Shown: positions 25,903-34,532, numbered from the stretch's first letter. The stretch is DNA of 64,000 nucleotides from CAYNBT01 sp964396025 (GCA_964396025.1 CAYNBT010000002.1:1-64000), one strand, 5' to 3'. Notes: generated from the sequence alone by a model not told the origin. A program made the numbers and translations.

Positions 25903-26810
25903 CTTAGTTGGTTGGACAGTTGAAATAATTTGTATAACGGAGCGTTAATTACAAAGTCATATGAATCAATATACTCCACATGTTTTCCGCCAAACTTCAT
26001 TTTAAAGTTAGTGAATCCATACCACGGATCGTCCTGATTACTTGGATCCTTTGCTGCACCCCACATATCAAATGTTGTGCAATCCAAATATTTACCAAGT
26101 TTTATTGCTTCCCATGCGACTAAACTGCTGGCAAATAGGTTTTTGTGTAGGTCGGAAGAGCCTCCATAGGGATAATAGAGAGTTTTTTCATAAGAAAAGA
26201 GCATCCATGAGGCAAGTGTCTCCCCCTCAAATTCTGCATTTAAAATATGGCACATGTCCAAAGGCTTAAAATGTTCCCATATAAGCTGATAGTACCTTTT
26301 AGGATGTATAAAATAGTGTTGTCTTACGGCAGTTTCTTTGAGTAATGTGTAGAAGCTTTCAAAACCTTCCTGCGAGTTCACCTTGGTTATTTTGACGCCT
26401 TTTCGTTGCGCGTAGTGAATGTTGTATTTTAGTTTTTTATGGAAGTTGTTTTCTATCTCTTCTAGATTAGGTTTTATGTCCATGATGATGTTGTATTTTG
26501 CAAAAGTGCTTTTGGGAGATTTAACACAGTTTCGTTGTAAAACTCCGATTGCCGCATCTTCTTCCTCTGAGCCTCTGATAACATTAGGCGAATCAAAATT
26601 GACAGCAATACACTTGTTTTCTATAAGAGATGCTTTTAGTTCGTCCCAGTCTATAAGTAATGGATTTATCTTTGGCGCGTAAGCAAAATTCCGATTGGTT
26701 AAGGGAATTCTGTGCACTGTGTATTGGATTTTGTTCACTCTTATGGCTTTGGTTCCGTATTCTGTTTTGAATCGTCCCCATTCAGGAGACTGTACAATAT
26801 GCTGCTGCAT
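25875..26810 (-). CDS. FemAB/FmhB-like aminoacyltransferase (first copy)
   Basis: 311 residues, homologous in layout to the next gene: QSPEWGRFKTEYGTKAIRV at the start, LEEIENNFHKKLKYNIHYAQ followed by RKGVKITKV, FYTLLKETAVRQHYFIH, TLASWMLFSYEKTLYYPYGG, and TFDMWGAAKDPSNQDDPWYG with FTNFKMKFGG. These are the conserved blocks of FemA/FemX. Two copies in tandem suggest a two-residue peptide bridge, each enzyme adding one position, as in other FemX/FemA pairs; this is inference. It is first of the pair, and its ATG at 26810 lies beside the region with the structured RNA. Confidence 0.87.
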   Translation of the reverse strand: MQQHIVQSPEWGRFKTEYGTKAIRVNKIQYTVHRIPLTNRNFAYAPKINPLLIDWDELKASLIENKCIAVNFDSPNVIRGSEEEDAAIGVLQRNCVKSPKSTFAKYNIIMDIKPNLEEIENNFHKKLKYNIHYAQRKGVKITKVNSQEGFESFYTLLKETAVRQHYFIHPKRYYQLIWEHFKPLDMCHILNAEFEGETLASWMLFSYEKTLYYPYGGSSDLHKNLFASSLVAWEAIKLGKYLDCTTFDMWGAAKDPSNQDDPWYGFTNFKMKFGGKHVEYIDSYDFVINAPLYKLFQLSNQLRWKILRILR

Positions 26811-26829
26811 ATCTGAGAGTATAACACTG

Positions 26830-26858
26830 TTGACCTATCGATATACGTATATTATCCT
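26830..26858 (+). promoter_or_regulatory. promoter of the structured leader near the gap
   Basis: TTGACC (26830-26835)-N17-TATCCT (26853-26858); the predicted start near 26865 coincides with the first paired base of the structured element. Confidence 0.5.
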
Positions 26859-26865
26859 TTAACGA

Positions 26866-27003
26866 GTTGAGGTTCGCACCGTTCGGTGTGGGGGAAAAAT
26901 CAAGAGAGAAAAAGTGTGTCTGGCAGATTTCCTCAACGTGTTTTGAACACATCTGTTTGGCATGCGGAGCCCAAACGGAATATTTTTTATACCGTTTGGG
27001 CTC
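26866..27003 (+). ncRNA. candidate structured RNA or leader (riboswitch-like)
   Basis: Four helices can be drawn. GTTGAGG (26866-26872) pairs with CCTCAAC (26931-26937) and encloses CGCACC-GTTC-GGTGTG (26875-26890). Next comes GTGTT-TTG-AACAC (26938-26950). A 12-bp perfect hairpin follows, GAGCCCAAACGG (26967-26978) with CCGTTTGGGCTC (26992-27003). GTTTGG at 26955-26960 can instead pair with CCAAAC (26971-26976), so two forms exclude each other, as in switches. It matches none of the tmRNA, RNase P, SRP or common riboswitch cores that I know. The 3' end runs into the N gap, and the next readable gene is a cyclophilin. Confidence 0.5.
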
Positions 27004-27010
27004 TACACAT

Positions 27011-27110
27011 NNNNNNNNNNNNNNNNNNNNNNNNNNNNNNNNNNNNNNNNNNNNNNNNNNNNNNNNNNNNNNNNNNNNNNNNNNNNNNNNNNNNNNNNNN
27101 NNNNNNNNNN
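27011..27110. other. assembly gap (100 N)
   Basis: Exactly 100 N, a conventional scaffold-gap size. The true length is unknown. It removes the 5' end of the cyclophilin gene and the 3' side of the structured RNA. Confidence 0.99.
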
Positions 27111-27710
27111 TTTGTTGGTGCGTTGTTGCTTGCAAACAAACCTAAAACTGTGGAGCAGGAGAAAGATTTATTGGATCTAGATATGTCACAATTACCTTCG
27201 CAAAAGAAATCGTATACAACTCCTCCTCAAATGCAACTTGAGCAAAAAGACTACAAAGCTGTATTTAAGACTTCCATGGGCGATATCACTGTAGATTTGT
27301 TCGAAAAGGATTCTCCAAATACCGTAAACAATTTTGTTTTTTTGGCAAAAGATGGTTTCTACAACGACACCATATTCCACAGAGTCATACAGGATTTTAT
27401 GATTCAAGGGGGCGATCCCCTTGGCAATGGCACAGGTGGGCCAGGTTATTCATTTGATGATGAATTCAACTCCGTAAAGTTGGTCAAAGGCTCCTTGGCA
27501 ATGGCCAATGCAGGTCCAAATACCAACGGAAGTCAGTTTTTTATTGTAACTGCAGAAAGTACGCCGTGGCTAGATGGTAAACATACCAACTTTGGTGAGG
27601 TTGTTGCCGGTCAAGATGTTGTAGATGCTATCTCAACTGTGCAAAGGAACGCAATGGACAAGCCGTTAACAGATATAAAACTACTTTCAGTTGAGATTAT
27701 TGCGGAGTAA
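27111..27710 (+). CDS. cyclophilin-type peptidyl-prolyl isomerase, 5' end lost in gap
   Basis: 199 readable residues. A hydrophobic stretch [11 protein letters not shown] at the gap edge looks like the end of a signal or anchor, then an acidic linker leads to the cyclophilin domain (about the last 155 residues): [65 protein letters not shown] and [10 protein letters not shown]. The catalytic Arg (FHRV) and the QGGDP, NGSQFFI residues are kept. It catalyses proline isomerisation, here probably outside the membrane. The start lies in the gap and cannot be placed. Confidence 0.9.
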   Translation, partial: FVGALLLANKPKTVEQEKDLLDLDMSQLPSQKKSYTTPPQMQLEQKDYKAVFKTSMGDITVDLFEKDSPNTVNNFVFLAKDGFYNDTIFHRVIQDFMIQGGDPLGNGTGGPGYSFDDEFNSVKLVKGSLAMANAGPNTNGSQFFIVTAESTPWLDGKHTNFGEVVAGQDVVDAISTVQRNAMDKPLTDIKLLSVEIIAE

Positions 27711-28476
27711 GTTTTAGAAAAGCTTCCAGCCATTTTTCTGCGCCTATATCTTGCGGTCTTTGTGAACCGTCTATTCCAGTTAAGGATAATTCCTGTTGAG
27801 TAAAGACTTTGTTAAGCATTTTTCTCGGATTAGAGAATCCCTTATGTAAAAACCCTTGATATCTTTTAATGTTTATTCCTTCTTGAGCACCGGCCGGCTT
27901 TTTTATAAGTTTTATGATGCCACCATCGACTTGTGGTACTGGATCAAAAAGTGACTTATCTACGGTTTCAAGATAAAAGACATCGTAAAACGTTTGTGTC
28001 ACAACAGAAAGGTAAGTGGAATCTGGGGCTTTTGCGGCGATGCGTTTTGCTACTTCCTTTTGTATGAGAATTACAACTGTGTGAGCCCTTTCTTCATTAT
28101 CCAGTATTTTATGGATGATTGGGGAAGTTATGTAATAAGGAAGTGATCCAATTATCTTGAAGCGACCGGTTGGTTTGAATGTAGGAAGCCACTCTAGTAT
28201 GTCTGCAGGAATAATGTGAACGTTAAAGTTGTCCAAAAACATGTTTTCCAGTTTGGGTAAAAATCTCTGATCTACTTCTACCGCATAAAGCTTGATGCTT
28301 TCATCGATACATTTGTTCACAAGTTCTTTGGTTACAGCTCCTAACCCTGCGCCTATTTCCACAATCGTATCTCCTGACCTAACATCTAGGTTCTCTATCA
28401 TGTTTTGAGCAATATGCTTGTCTAGCAGAAAGTTTTGTCCCAAGTCTTTGATGGGTTTGTAGAGGTTTGAATCCAT
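27697..28476 (-). CDS. rsmA: 16S rRNA dimethyladenosine transferase KsgA/RsmA
   Basis: 259 residues. It dimethylates two adjacent adenosines in the 16S 3' hairpin. Motifs: [18 protein letters not shown]-binding [14 protein letters not shown], the acidic AVEVDQRF and PADILEW. Motif IV is [12 protein letters not shown] where the family normally has NLPY; the usual Asn is Ser here. The C-terminal helical part includes [18 protein letters not shown] [16 protein letters not shown]. The stop overlaps the convergent cyclophilin gene by 14 bp, and the start is divergent from the methyltransferase at 28533. Confidence 0.93.
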   Translation of the reverse strand: MDSNLYKPIKDLGQNFLLDKHIAQNMIENLDVRSGDTIVEIGAGLGAVTKELVNKCIDESIKLYAVEVDQRFLPKLENMFLDNFNVHIIPADILEWLPTFKPTGRFKIIGSLPYYITSPIIHKILDNEERAHTVVILIQKEVAKRIAAKAPDSTYLSVVTQTFYDVFYLETVDKSLFDPVPQVDGGIIKLIKKPAGAQEGINIKRYQGFLHKGFSNPRKMLNKVFTQQELSLTGIDGSQRPQDIGAEKWLEAFLKLTPQ

Positions 28477-28532
28477 ATTTGTACAAGAATACGCTGTATC
28501 TGCTATATTCTAGCAGATTGTGCGTAAACTTT

Positions 28533-29009
28533 ATGAATGAAATTTCTGTTGCTTTAGAAAATGTAAGAAGCCTTTATAACATAGGTGCCATCTTTAGAAC
28601 GAGTGCCTTTTTTGGTGTAAAAGATCTGTATCTGATAGGTTACACAGGCAAACGTGTTAATCAGAAAGGATTGGTGGTTTTGCATCAGGAAATTAAGAAA
28701 ACTTCTTTGGGCTCCGAGAATCAACTAAATCTACATTTTGTAAAGGATTCCACTCAGTTTTTGTTTGAAGTGCAAAGCAATGCACTCAATCTTGTTTGTG
28801 TTGAACAAAGTCCTTCTGCGATCGCCCTTGGAAAGTGGCAGCCCAAGAATCGTACTGTTGTAGTTTTTGGAAATGAGGTTTCGGGTGTTTCCACCGAGCT
28901 TTTGGGCAAAGCTGATGAGATTGTGGAGATTCCGGGTGCGGGAGGGCACAATTCGCTTAACATTACCACGGCATGTGGTATAGTTTTAGCCAAAGCCCAC
29001 TGCCTCTAG
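28533..29009 (+). CDS. TrmH/SpoU-family RNA ribose methyltransferase
   Basis: 158 residues, started at the ATG at 28533 because ALENVRSLYNIGAIFRTSAF is the standard N-terminus; an in-frame start at 28467 adds 22 unsupported residues. SPOUT knot motifs follow: VVFGNEVSGVS (motif 2) and EIPGAGGHNSLNITTACGIV (motif 3 with the Ser-Leu-Asn). It methylates a ribose 2'-OH in tRNA or rRNA; the substrate cannot be told. It lies next to rsmA in divergent orientation. Confidence 0.9.
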   Translation: MNEISVALENVRSLYNIGAIFRTSAFFGVKDLYLIGYTGKRVNQKGLVVLHQEIKKTSLGSENQLNLHFVKDSTQFLFEVQSNALNLVCVEQSPSAIALGKWQPKNRTVVVFGNEVSGVSTELLGKADEIVEIPGAGGHNSLNITTACGIVLAKAHCL

Positions 29010-29019
29010 TTGAATCGCT

Positions 29020-29382
29020 ATGTTTTCTGAAATATTAAACTTTAGTAACAAAAAAACCGCAAAGCAAGCCGTGTATTTTTACATTGGCTATATTGGTGTA
29101 GCTGTGTTGCTCGGCGGAGGTCTAAACGAGATTGCGGGAAAGCTAGGTATCCAAGAAACATACCGCTCGCTGTTACTAGTAGCACCCACCATCATGAACG
29201 CTGTTATGGCCCTTGTACTGAATTATATTTTACTTACAAAGAAGGGGTTTTCTCATGATTTGATACCTTCTTTGAGCATCTTGGCGTCTGTTGTGTTGAC
29301 GCTTATGTTGGGGATCTTTTTTGGTTTGCTACCTTCTACATATCTAACCACAGTAGAGTCCAAGTCTGAAGAAAACTACTGA
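29020..29382 (+). CDS. three-TM membrane protein, hypothetical
   Basis: 120 residues with three hydrophobic helices (VYFYIGYIGVAVLLGGGL, LLLVAPTIMNAVMALVLNYI and SLSILASVVLTLMLGIFF) and an acidic C-terminus (ESKSEENY). It starts 10 nt after the SpoU methylase stop and is probably co-transcribed. No family is recognised. The last 7 bp overlap the convergent G5-3D gene. Confidence 0.6.
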   Translation: MFSEILNFSNKKTAKQAVYFYIGYIGVAVLLGGGLNEIAGKLGIQETYRSLLLVAPTIMNAVMALVLNYILLTKKGFSHDLIPSLSILASVVLTLMLGIFFGLLPSTYLTTVESKSEENY

Positions 29383-30107
29383 GGCGGGTTTGTAAGCAAG
29401 TAAATGGTAGTGTTTCCTGTTCGCCATTCTCCTTTTGAGACATCTTCATAACCAAGATCTATTCGATTTCCTTTAATGAGTCCTCCAATATCTTCGGCTC
29501 TGCAAGGGCCATACCCTTCAACATAAAAATTTGTGCCCAATGGTATGACTTTGGGATCTGTAGCGCAAACCCCTTTTCTTACCGCAGTTCCGCTGTAAGT
29601 TCTGCCTGTGCAGCCTTCGCAGTTTGCATCGTATTTTGTGGCAAAAACTTCTAGTGTGTGCCAGTATTTGATTCTACCCACATCGGGTGTTGAATAAAGT
29701 TTCCAAGTAATTTTTGTCCCTTTAGTGATAATTTCAGTTTCCGGTGTGGTTATGTTAGTGGCAATGAGGGATTTATCTATGAGTTCGTTTTGCCACTGAA
29801 CTACTTTGTAGGTAAGTGTCTTTTTGCCAAGTTTGCCATTAACACGCGTCTTTTGCGTTCCATAGTCCATATTCTCATCTTCCTCATATTTCGTTTCAAA
29901 GGGTATCTCTTCTTCTTCTGTTGTTTCGGTCACATCAAAAGCAGTTATTGTTTTAAGGTTGATTTGTGCTTGTGATATGTCTTGCGGTTCGTTACTTCTT
30001 ATGGTGCTGGTGCCAAGGACATCCGAACTTTGCGGCTGAAATATTAACTTTAATGCCAAAAATCCAAAAAGTGGCAGAGCGTAAAATTTGTTTGCCATAA
30101 TTACCAA
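29376..30107 (-). CDS. secreted G5-3D domain protein (RpfB/YabE type)
   Basis: 243 residues: signal or anchor (FYALPLFGFLALKLIF), a G5 domain (about residues 65-145: EIPFETKYEEDENMDYGTQK, VNGKLGKKTLTYKVVQWQNE), then a 3D domain: TYSGTAVRKGVCATDPKVIP, LGTNFYVEGYG and AEDIGGLIKGNRIDLGYED, with the conserved Asp residues. The 3D fold is shared with MltA-like lytic enzymes, so cell-wall cleavage or resuscitation is likely. Extra Cys pairs (CEGC, CRAED) are unusual. It overlaps the upstream helicase stop by 7 bp. Confidence 0.88.
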   Translation of the reverse strand: MVIMANKFYALPLFGFLALKLIFQPQSSDVLGTSTIRSNEPQDISQAQINLKTITAFDVTETTEEEEIPFETKYEEDENMDYGTQKTRVNGKLGKKTLTYKVVQWQNELIDKSLIATNITTPETEIITKGTKITWKLYSTPDVGRIKYWHTLEVFATKYDANCEGCTGRTYSGTAVRKGVCATDPKVIPLGTNFYVEGYGPCRAEDIGGLIKGNRIDLGYEDVSKGEWRTGNTTIYLLTNPPQ

Positions 30108-32038
30108 CTAAAGTTTTTACGATCGTATTCTACAGAATCTAGAAAGTCATCAGTGCTTCTTGAAGTAAATTTGGGTCGGGAATAACCCTTTTGCTCAATA
30201 AGTTTTTGCGGAATTTCTGCCAAGAATCTGCTAGGCATGTTTGATTGTAAATTTCCAAAATACATTCGTGAGGTTGCGTTTGTGATAAAAACTTTCTGCA
30301 TAGCTCTAGTGATTGCTACATAACAAAGCCTGCGCTCTTCTTCGAGTTCGCCTTTGTCCATTAGAGATTGGGTGTGTGGGAACAATCCTTCTTCCATGCC
30401 GGCCAAGAACACTACCGGAAACTCCAGCCCTTTAGCAGCGTGTATTGTCATCAGAGTTACGACGTTGAGGTTATCGTTGCTTGGTTTGTCTGAACTTTCT
30501 ATCAGCGCTACGTTTTCCAAAAATTCCTCTAGCTGAGTAAATTGAGTAGCAACGGTTCTCAATTCCTTAATGTTTTCTATTCGTGGGATGTTTTCTTCTC
30601 CCCCGGTTTTAAGCCATTCTACATAGCGCGTCAGCAAAAGAATTTCGTCCAACAGCTCTAGGGTGGACATCTCGTCCTTTTTGACTATCCAATTCACAAA
30701 TGGAAGTCCTGTCTTGGATTGAATTGTTTCCACATCCCAGTCTGACTCCTTTATTTTTTCCAGCGCCTTTTGTCCGATTCCTCGTGGGGGAACATTTATG
30801 ATTCTCTCCCACGACACACTGTCTTTAGGATTATGCAGCACTTTTAAGTACGCGAGCATATCTTTGACTTCTTTGCGCGAGTAAAAACGCAGTCCGCCAA
30901 CAATTCTGTAAGGAATGTTTTGTTTTATTAAGTATTCCTCAAAATTACGCGATTGAGCGTTTGTTCTATAAAGCAACGCAATGTCTTTGTAATCCTTGCC
31001 TTCGTTTAGTGCGTCAACTATTGAGTCAGTCACAAAGCGTGCTTCATCTTTTTCGTTTTGTCCTGTGTATATTGTGATCATTTCTCCGGTGCCGTTTTCG
31101 GTCCACAAATCAAGAGCAATATGAGAGGAATTGTTCTTGATTACGTTTTTTGCTGCATCAAGGATAACTTGTGTCGAGCGATAGTTTTGCTCGAGATTGT
31201 AGATTTTTGCTTCGGGATAGTCTTTTTCAAAATTTAGAATATTTCTGTAATCTGCGCCTCGAAAACTGTAAATTGCTTGGGACATGTCGCCAACCACATA
31301 AAGGTTTTTGTGCTTTTTTGCCAAAAGTTTGGTGAGCATGTATTGAGCTTTGTTTGTGTCTTGGTACTCATCAATCAAAATATATGCAAAAAGCGTTTGG
31401 TATTTGTCTAAAATCTGAGGGAGTTGTTCAAAGAGATTTACTGTTTCTACAATTAAATCGTCAAAATCCAGTGCCACGTTTTTTCTAAGACGCTTTTGGT
31501 ATTCTGGATAAATTTTTGCCACGGTTTTTTGAAACAGTCCTTGTGCGTATCTTTCGTAGTCATTTGGTTTTACAAGCTCGGACTTTGCGTTAGAGATTGT
31601 GCCCAACACGGCTTTGGGGTTTGTTTTTTTTGAATCGATCCCAAAATCTTTCATGATTCCTTTGATAATTTCCACTTGATCATCCGTATCGTAGATTACA
31701 AAGGTGTTTGGTATTTCCAGATTAAATCCGTCTTTACGCAAAATTCTGGAACAAATAGAGTGAAATGTTCCGCTCCAAGTAAGCGCCTTGGTAGCCTGCA
31801 CAATGTGTTTGATTCTGTGTTGAATTTCTTTGGCCGCCTTATTAGTAAAGGTTACGCAAAGAATATTCGTTTCATGAACGCCAAGTTCCCTTATTAAATA
31901 AGCTATTCTATGGGTGAGTACGCGAGTTTTTCCGCTACCAGGACCTGCTACTACAAGCGCTGGTCCTGTGTTATGCATGGCGGCTTCGATCTGTTGTGGG
32001 TTTAGGCTTTTTAGAAATTCAGGTACTGAATTGTTCAC
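30101..32038 (-). CDS. pcrA: UvrD/PcrA-family ATP-dependent 3'-5' DNA helicase
   Basis: 645 residues, SF1A helicase without an extra nuclease domain. Motifs: LNPQQIEAAMHNTGPALVVA, Walker A GPGSGKTRVLTHRI, motif II ILIDEYQDTNKAQY, motif III VVGDMSQAIYSFRGA, motif IV YNLEQNYRSTQVIL, motif V LMTIHAAKGLEFPVVFL, motif VI RRLCYVAITRAMQKVF. It unwinds DNA in excision and replication repair. The start is a GTG with TATTAT (32045-32050) 6 nt upstream, so leaderless. It is the second UvrD-type protein in the window; this one has the normal PcrA layout. Confidence 0.94.
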   Translation of the reverse strand: MNNSVPEFLKSLNPQQIEAAMHNTGPALVVAGPGSGKTRVLTHRIAYLIRELGVHETNILCVTFTNKAAKEIQHRIKHIVQATKALTWSGTFHSICSRILRKDGFNLEIPNTFVIYDTDDQVEIIKGIMKDFGIDSKKTNPKAVLGTISNAKSELVKPNDYERYAQGLFQKTVAKIYPEYQKRLRKNVALDFDDLIVETVNLFEQLPQILDKYQTLFAYILIDEYQDTNKAQYMLTKLLAKKHKNLYVVGDMSQAIYSFRGADYRNILNFEKDYPEAKIYNLEQNYRSTQVILDAAKNVIKNNSSHIALDLWTENGTGEMITIYTGQNEKDEARFVTDSIVDALNEGKDYKDIALLYRTNAQSRNFEEYLIKQNIPYRIVGGLRFYSRKEVKDMLAYLKVLHNPKDSVSWERIINVPPRGIGQKALEKIKESDWDVETIQSKTGLPFVNWIVKKDEMSTLELLDEILLLTRYVEWLKTGGEENIPRIENIKELRTVATQFTQLEEFLENVALIESSDKPSNDNLNVVTLMTIHAAKGLEFPVVFLAGMEEGLFPHTQSLMDKGELEEERRLCYVAITRAMQKVFITNATSRMYFGNLQSNMPSRFLAEIPQKLIEQKGYSRPKFTSRSTDDFLDSVEYDRKNFSW

Positions 32039-32082
32039 GTGGAAATAATAACATGTAACTGGAGGGGAAAGGAAAAGCGGAG

Positions 32083-33063
32083 CTATTCTAAGAGCTCATG
32101 CTCAATGTTTATTCCTAGTGTGCTATACCCGTGATCAAGCATTAGAACCATATCGCCTTTGCGATCCGTACTGTTTAATACAATGCCCACTAACTCTTTG
32201 CCTTCGTTTAGTGCGTTTGTAATGAGACAAAGCCCCGCTTCTTCTGTGTAGCCTGTTTTAAAGCCCTGCACGCCGGGGTAGGTGGTAAGTAGATTAGTTT
32301 GATTTTGAAGAAATATGTATTTATGTTCTTTGGAACTTGGTATCTCGTACTCAACGGTTTTTGCTATTTCCCTAAGGTCTGGATTTTGAAGCGCATAGCG
32401 TGTGAGTTTTACTAAATCTATTGGTGTGCTAAAACTTGCATCATCGAGGCCGCTGGGATCAGCAAAGTAGGTATTGTTTAGTCCAAGCTCTTTTGCCTTT
32501 ATGTTCATCCACCCAACAAAAGTTTCCACATCGCCGGCAGTGCCTTCTGCAATTGCATAGGCTGCGTCGTTGCCAGAATGAAGAATTAATCCATACAGAA
32601 GTTCTTCTAAAGAATAGGATTCATCCTCACTTATACCCATGGAGTTTTCGCCGATAGTGGCAGCTCTCTTTGAGATAAGAATTTGATCTCCCTTCTTTTT
32701 GTGTTCAAGCGCTATTATGGCTGTCATCACTTTGGTTAGGCTGGCGATTTTGCTTTTCTTTGCGGAGTTTTTCTCAAACAGAATCTCTCCTGAATCCATA
32801 TCTATCAGAACAGCTGCTTCTGCTGTTATCTCTGGTTGAAGAGAGGTGTTGTTTTCTTCGGCGGGATTCCAGCTGGGGTCTGCGTTAAAATATCTGATCA
32901 ATGTAGCCGTGTAATCTTTGGTTGTATCTTTAACTCTAGCCTGATCTATATAGCCTTTTACAAAACCCTTGGTTTTAGAGTTCGCAGGGCTTACTGCCAA
33001 GAAAATCACAAAAATTGTGAAAATGATTATTGAGAGTTTTATCACTATTTTTCCCTTTGACAT
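32083..33063 (-). CDS. D-alanyl-D-alanine carboxypeptidase (S11, DacA/PBP5 type)
   Basis: About 326 residues. Signal anchor KIVIKLSIIIFTIFVIFLAV, then the penicillin-binding fold: SLTK (SxxK) in KIASLTKVMTAI, SGN in HSGNDAAYAIAEG, and KTG in GFKTGYTEEAGL. It trims the terminal D-Ala of peptidoglycan stem peptides outside the membrane. The C-terminal domain usual in PBP5 is absent or very short. I prefer the ATG at 33063 because it gives a compact basic signal peptide; an ATG at 33096 adds 11 residues. It is divergent from thioredoxin. Confidence 0.92.
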   Translation of the reverse strand: MSKGKIVIKLSIIIFTIFVIFLAVSPANSKTKGFVKGYIDQARVKDTTKDYTATLIRYFNADPSWNPAEENNTSLQPEITAEAAVLIDMDSGEILFEKNSAKKSKIASLTKVMTAIIALEHKKKGDQILISKRAATIGENSMGISEDESYSLEELLYGLILHSGNDAAYAIAEGTAGDVETFVGWMNIKAKELGLNNTYFADPSGLDDASFSTPIDLVKLTRYALQNPDLREIAKTVEYEIPSSKEHKYIFLQNQTNLLTTYPGVQGFKTGYTEEAGLCLITNALNEGKELVGIVLNSTDRKGDMVLMLDHGYSTLGINIEHELLE

Positions 33064-33131
33064 AATTCTAATCGAATGACTAAAGTATGTTATCATAATT
33101 CTCGCAGTGTATTTAATTTTAGGATCTAAAA

Positions 33132-33395
33132 ATGATTACATTAATTGATTTTTACGCAGATTGGTGTGGCCCTTGTCACGCAATGCGCCCTATTTTTGAA
33201 GAAGTAGAAAAAGAATATGCAGGCAAAGTTGAATTTAAAAAAGTCGACGTGGAAGTAGAAAGCGAAATGTCTTCTACCTACAATATTTTTAGTATTCCAA
33301 CCTTTGTGATTTTAAAAGACGGTGAAGAGATTGCCCGAAAGACCGGTGCAATGCCAAAAGAATCACTGAAGTCGTGGATTGATTCGAATCTTTAG
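33132..33395 (+). CDS. trxA: thioredoxin, short
   Basis: 87 residues, against about 105 normally. Active site ADWCGPCHAMRPIF at residues 8-21; cis-Pro in SIPTFVILKDG; KVDVEVE keeps the beta3 strand. The first beta-strand and helix of classical thioredoxin are missing, so the protein begins directly with strand beta2. It is a cytosolic dithiol reductant, divergent from the carboxypeptidase. TAGGAT lies 6 nt before the ATG. Confidence 0.93.
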   Translation: MITLIDFYADWCGPCHAMRPIFEEVEKEYAGKVEFKKVDVEVESEMSSTYNIFSIPTFVILKDGEEIARKTGAMPKESLKSWIDSNL

Positions 33396-33425
33396 TATCC
33401 GTCTGGTTCGCCGCAATTATACTAA

Positions 33426-33461
33426 CCTATAGTTTACAAATGCTTTGTATTGTGCTGTGCT
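33426..33461 (+). promoter_or_regulatory. promoter of the 86-aa orphan gene with CTATAG element
   Basis: CCTATAG (33426-33432) directly before TTTACA (33433-33438), then 17 nt and TGTGCT (33456-33461). The -10 is poor; the call rests on the shared CTATAG/-35 arrangement. Confidence 0.45.
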
Positions 33462-33505
33462 TTACCCAGCTCTCTCAACGTGTTTATGATACAAAAGGAG
33501 ATTTT

Positions 33506-33766
33506 ATGAAAACGGTTGTAAACATTGCACACGATAGATTAAGTGACATTGCGTATATCTCTGACGAAGCTTATGAGACGCTCGTTGAATGGTTAGATTG
33601 GCCTGCTGGTACATTAGTTCGTTTAGTTGGTGAGACGCCTGAGACCATTGGTTTTCATCCATATGATTCGACGCCTGAAAAGAGCTACGTTGTTGTTATG
33701 GAGGCAGAAGCAAAAACAGCACAGTGGGTGGGCATCTCCCGCGATAAGATTCGGTTAGTAGAGTAA
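33506..33766 (+). CDS. orphan protein, unknown function, strong SD
   Basis: 86 residues. The ATG at 33506 is fixed by an SD (AAAAGGAGA) just upstream; the longer in-frame reading from 33440 is unlikely. Hydrophilic, acidic, probably alpha/beta: AHDRLSDIAYISDEAYETLV, GTLVRLVGETPETIGF, SYVVVMEAEA. No motif is recognised. It has its own promoter and terminator, and its codon choice resembles the orphan genes at 33831 and 35807 more than the flanking metabolic genes. Confidence 0.7.
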   Translation: MKTVVNIAHDRLSDIAYISDEAYETLVEWLDWPAGTLVRLVGETPETIGFHPYDSTPEKSYVVVMEAEAKTAQWVGISRDKIRLVE

Positions 33767-33783
33767 AATCCGTTAGTAAAATT

Positions 33784-33823
33784 AAACCCCCTGTTTTTTA
33801 GGAAACAAGGGGTTTTGTGTTTT
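33784..33823 (+). terminator. terminator between convergent orphan genes
   Basis: AAACCCCCTGTTT pairs with AAACAAGGGGTTT with one mismatch, then a T-rich tract. It is placed to serve the upstream plus-strand gene and, less well, the minus-strand gene. Confidence 0.75.
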
Positions 33824-33830
33824 AACCATA

Positions 33831-34532
33831 TTAGCCAGAGATAGCATTAAGCACAGTGCGAATGTGTTCTATAATCCTTGCTACAACATTGCGCCCTAAG
33901 CCTCCCCCGCCAGTGAAAACTAAACCTCGGTTGGTGTAGCTATCAGCAAACAATGTTAGCAGTTCAAGCATCTGGTCTACTGTCCCATAAACGGACTGAA
34001 GTTCCAGATTTTGGTCCATCGCCTGGGGATCATCAGAAGTTACTAAGGTTATGGTCTGGTCGCCTTTTGCGTGGCAGATACTCAACATCAACCTGCCAAG
34101 GCCTGTGTTCATTCGGATGTACAGTTCACGGGTCGCGTCAATAGCAGTGATGCCTTTTTTCGGTTGTTTCTGCGCGAACAGGTTGAGAATCATGTTCCTT
34201 GGGGAGGGCAAAGTGCCGTGTGAACGGTTCCAGGTCTCATTGTTGAACTCTGCAACTGCATTCAGAATCATCTGTCTGTCTGCCAATACGGCATTAATAA
34301 CCGCTTGAGTCAGAAGTGAGTCTGCGCTATGATCCGTTTCACCGAATGTGCCGAGCAGCACAGCTGTTACAAGCGCATTACACAGCACGCCTCCTTCCGT
34401 ATAATCCCGTGTAAATTTGTGCCCAATGCAATTCGCACAGAAGTACGTCTGACTTCCGTCATGATTGTGCGTGTAATAGTAGTGAAGCTTATCCGTTGTT
34501 GTTCCGCAAACACTGCATGTATTCTCATCCAT
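33831..34532 (-). CDS. orphan zinc-ribbon protein, unknown function, strong SD
   Basis: 233 residues. The N-terminus has two CxxC pairs (CSVCGTTTDK at residue 6 and CANCIGHKF near 32), a zinc ribbon. The rest is helical with hydrophobic stretches (CNALVTAVLLGTFGE, GLGRLMLSICHAKGD) and a glycine run TGGGGLGRNVV near the C-terminus that might be a loop for phosphate. The SD TAAGGAG is 8 nt before the ATG. The promoter TTGTCA-N17-TACAAT is excellent. Family unknown. It is divergent from GAPDH. Confidence 0.7.
   Translation of the reverse strand: MDENTCSVCGTTTDKLHYYYTHNHDGSQTYFCANCIGHKFTRDYTEGGVLCNALVTAVLLGTFGETDHSADSLLTQAVINAVLADRQMILNAVAEFNNETWNRSHGTLPSPRNMILNLFAQKQPKKGITAIDATRELYIRMNTGLGRLMLSICHAKGDQTITLVTSDDPQAMDQNLELQSVYGTVDQMLELLTLFADSYTNRGLVFTGGGGLGRNVVARIIEHIRTVLNAISG

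Noticed and set aside
26867..27145. Open frames crossing the N gap on both strands
   Set aside because: They are open only because N codons contain no stops, and they read through the hairpins; only the in-frame cyclophilin part after the gap is supported.
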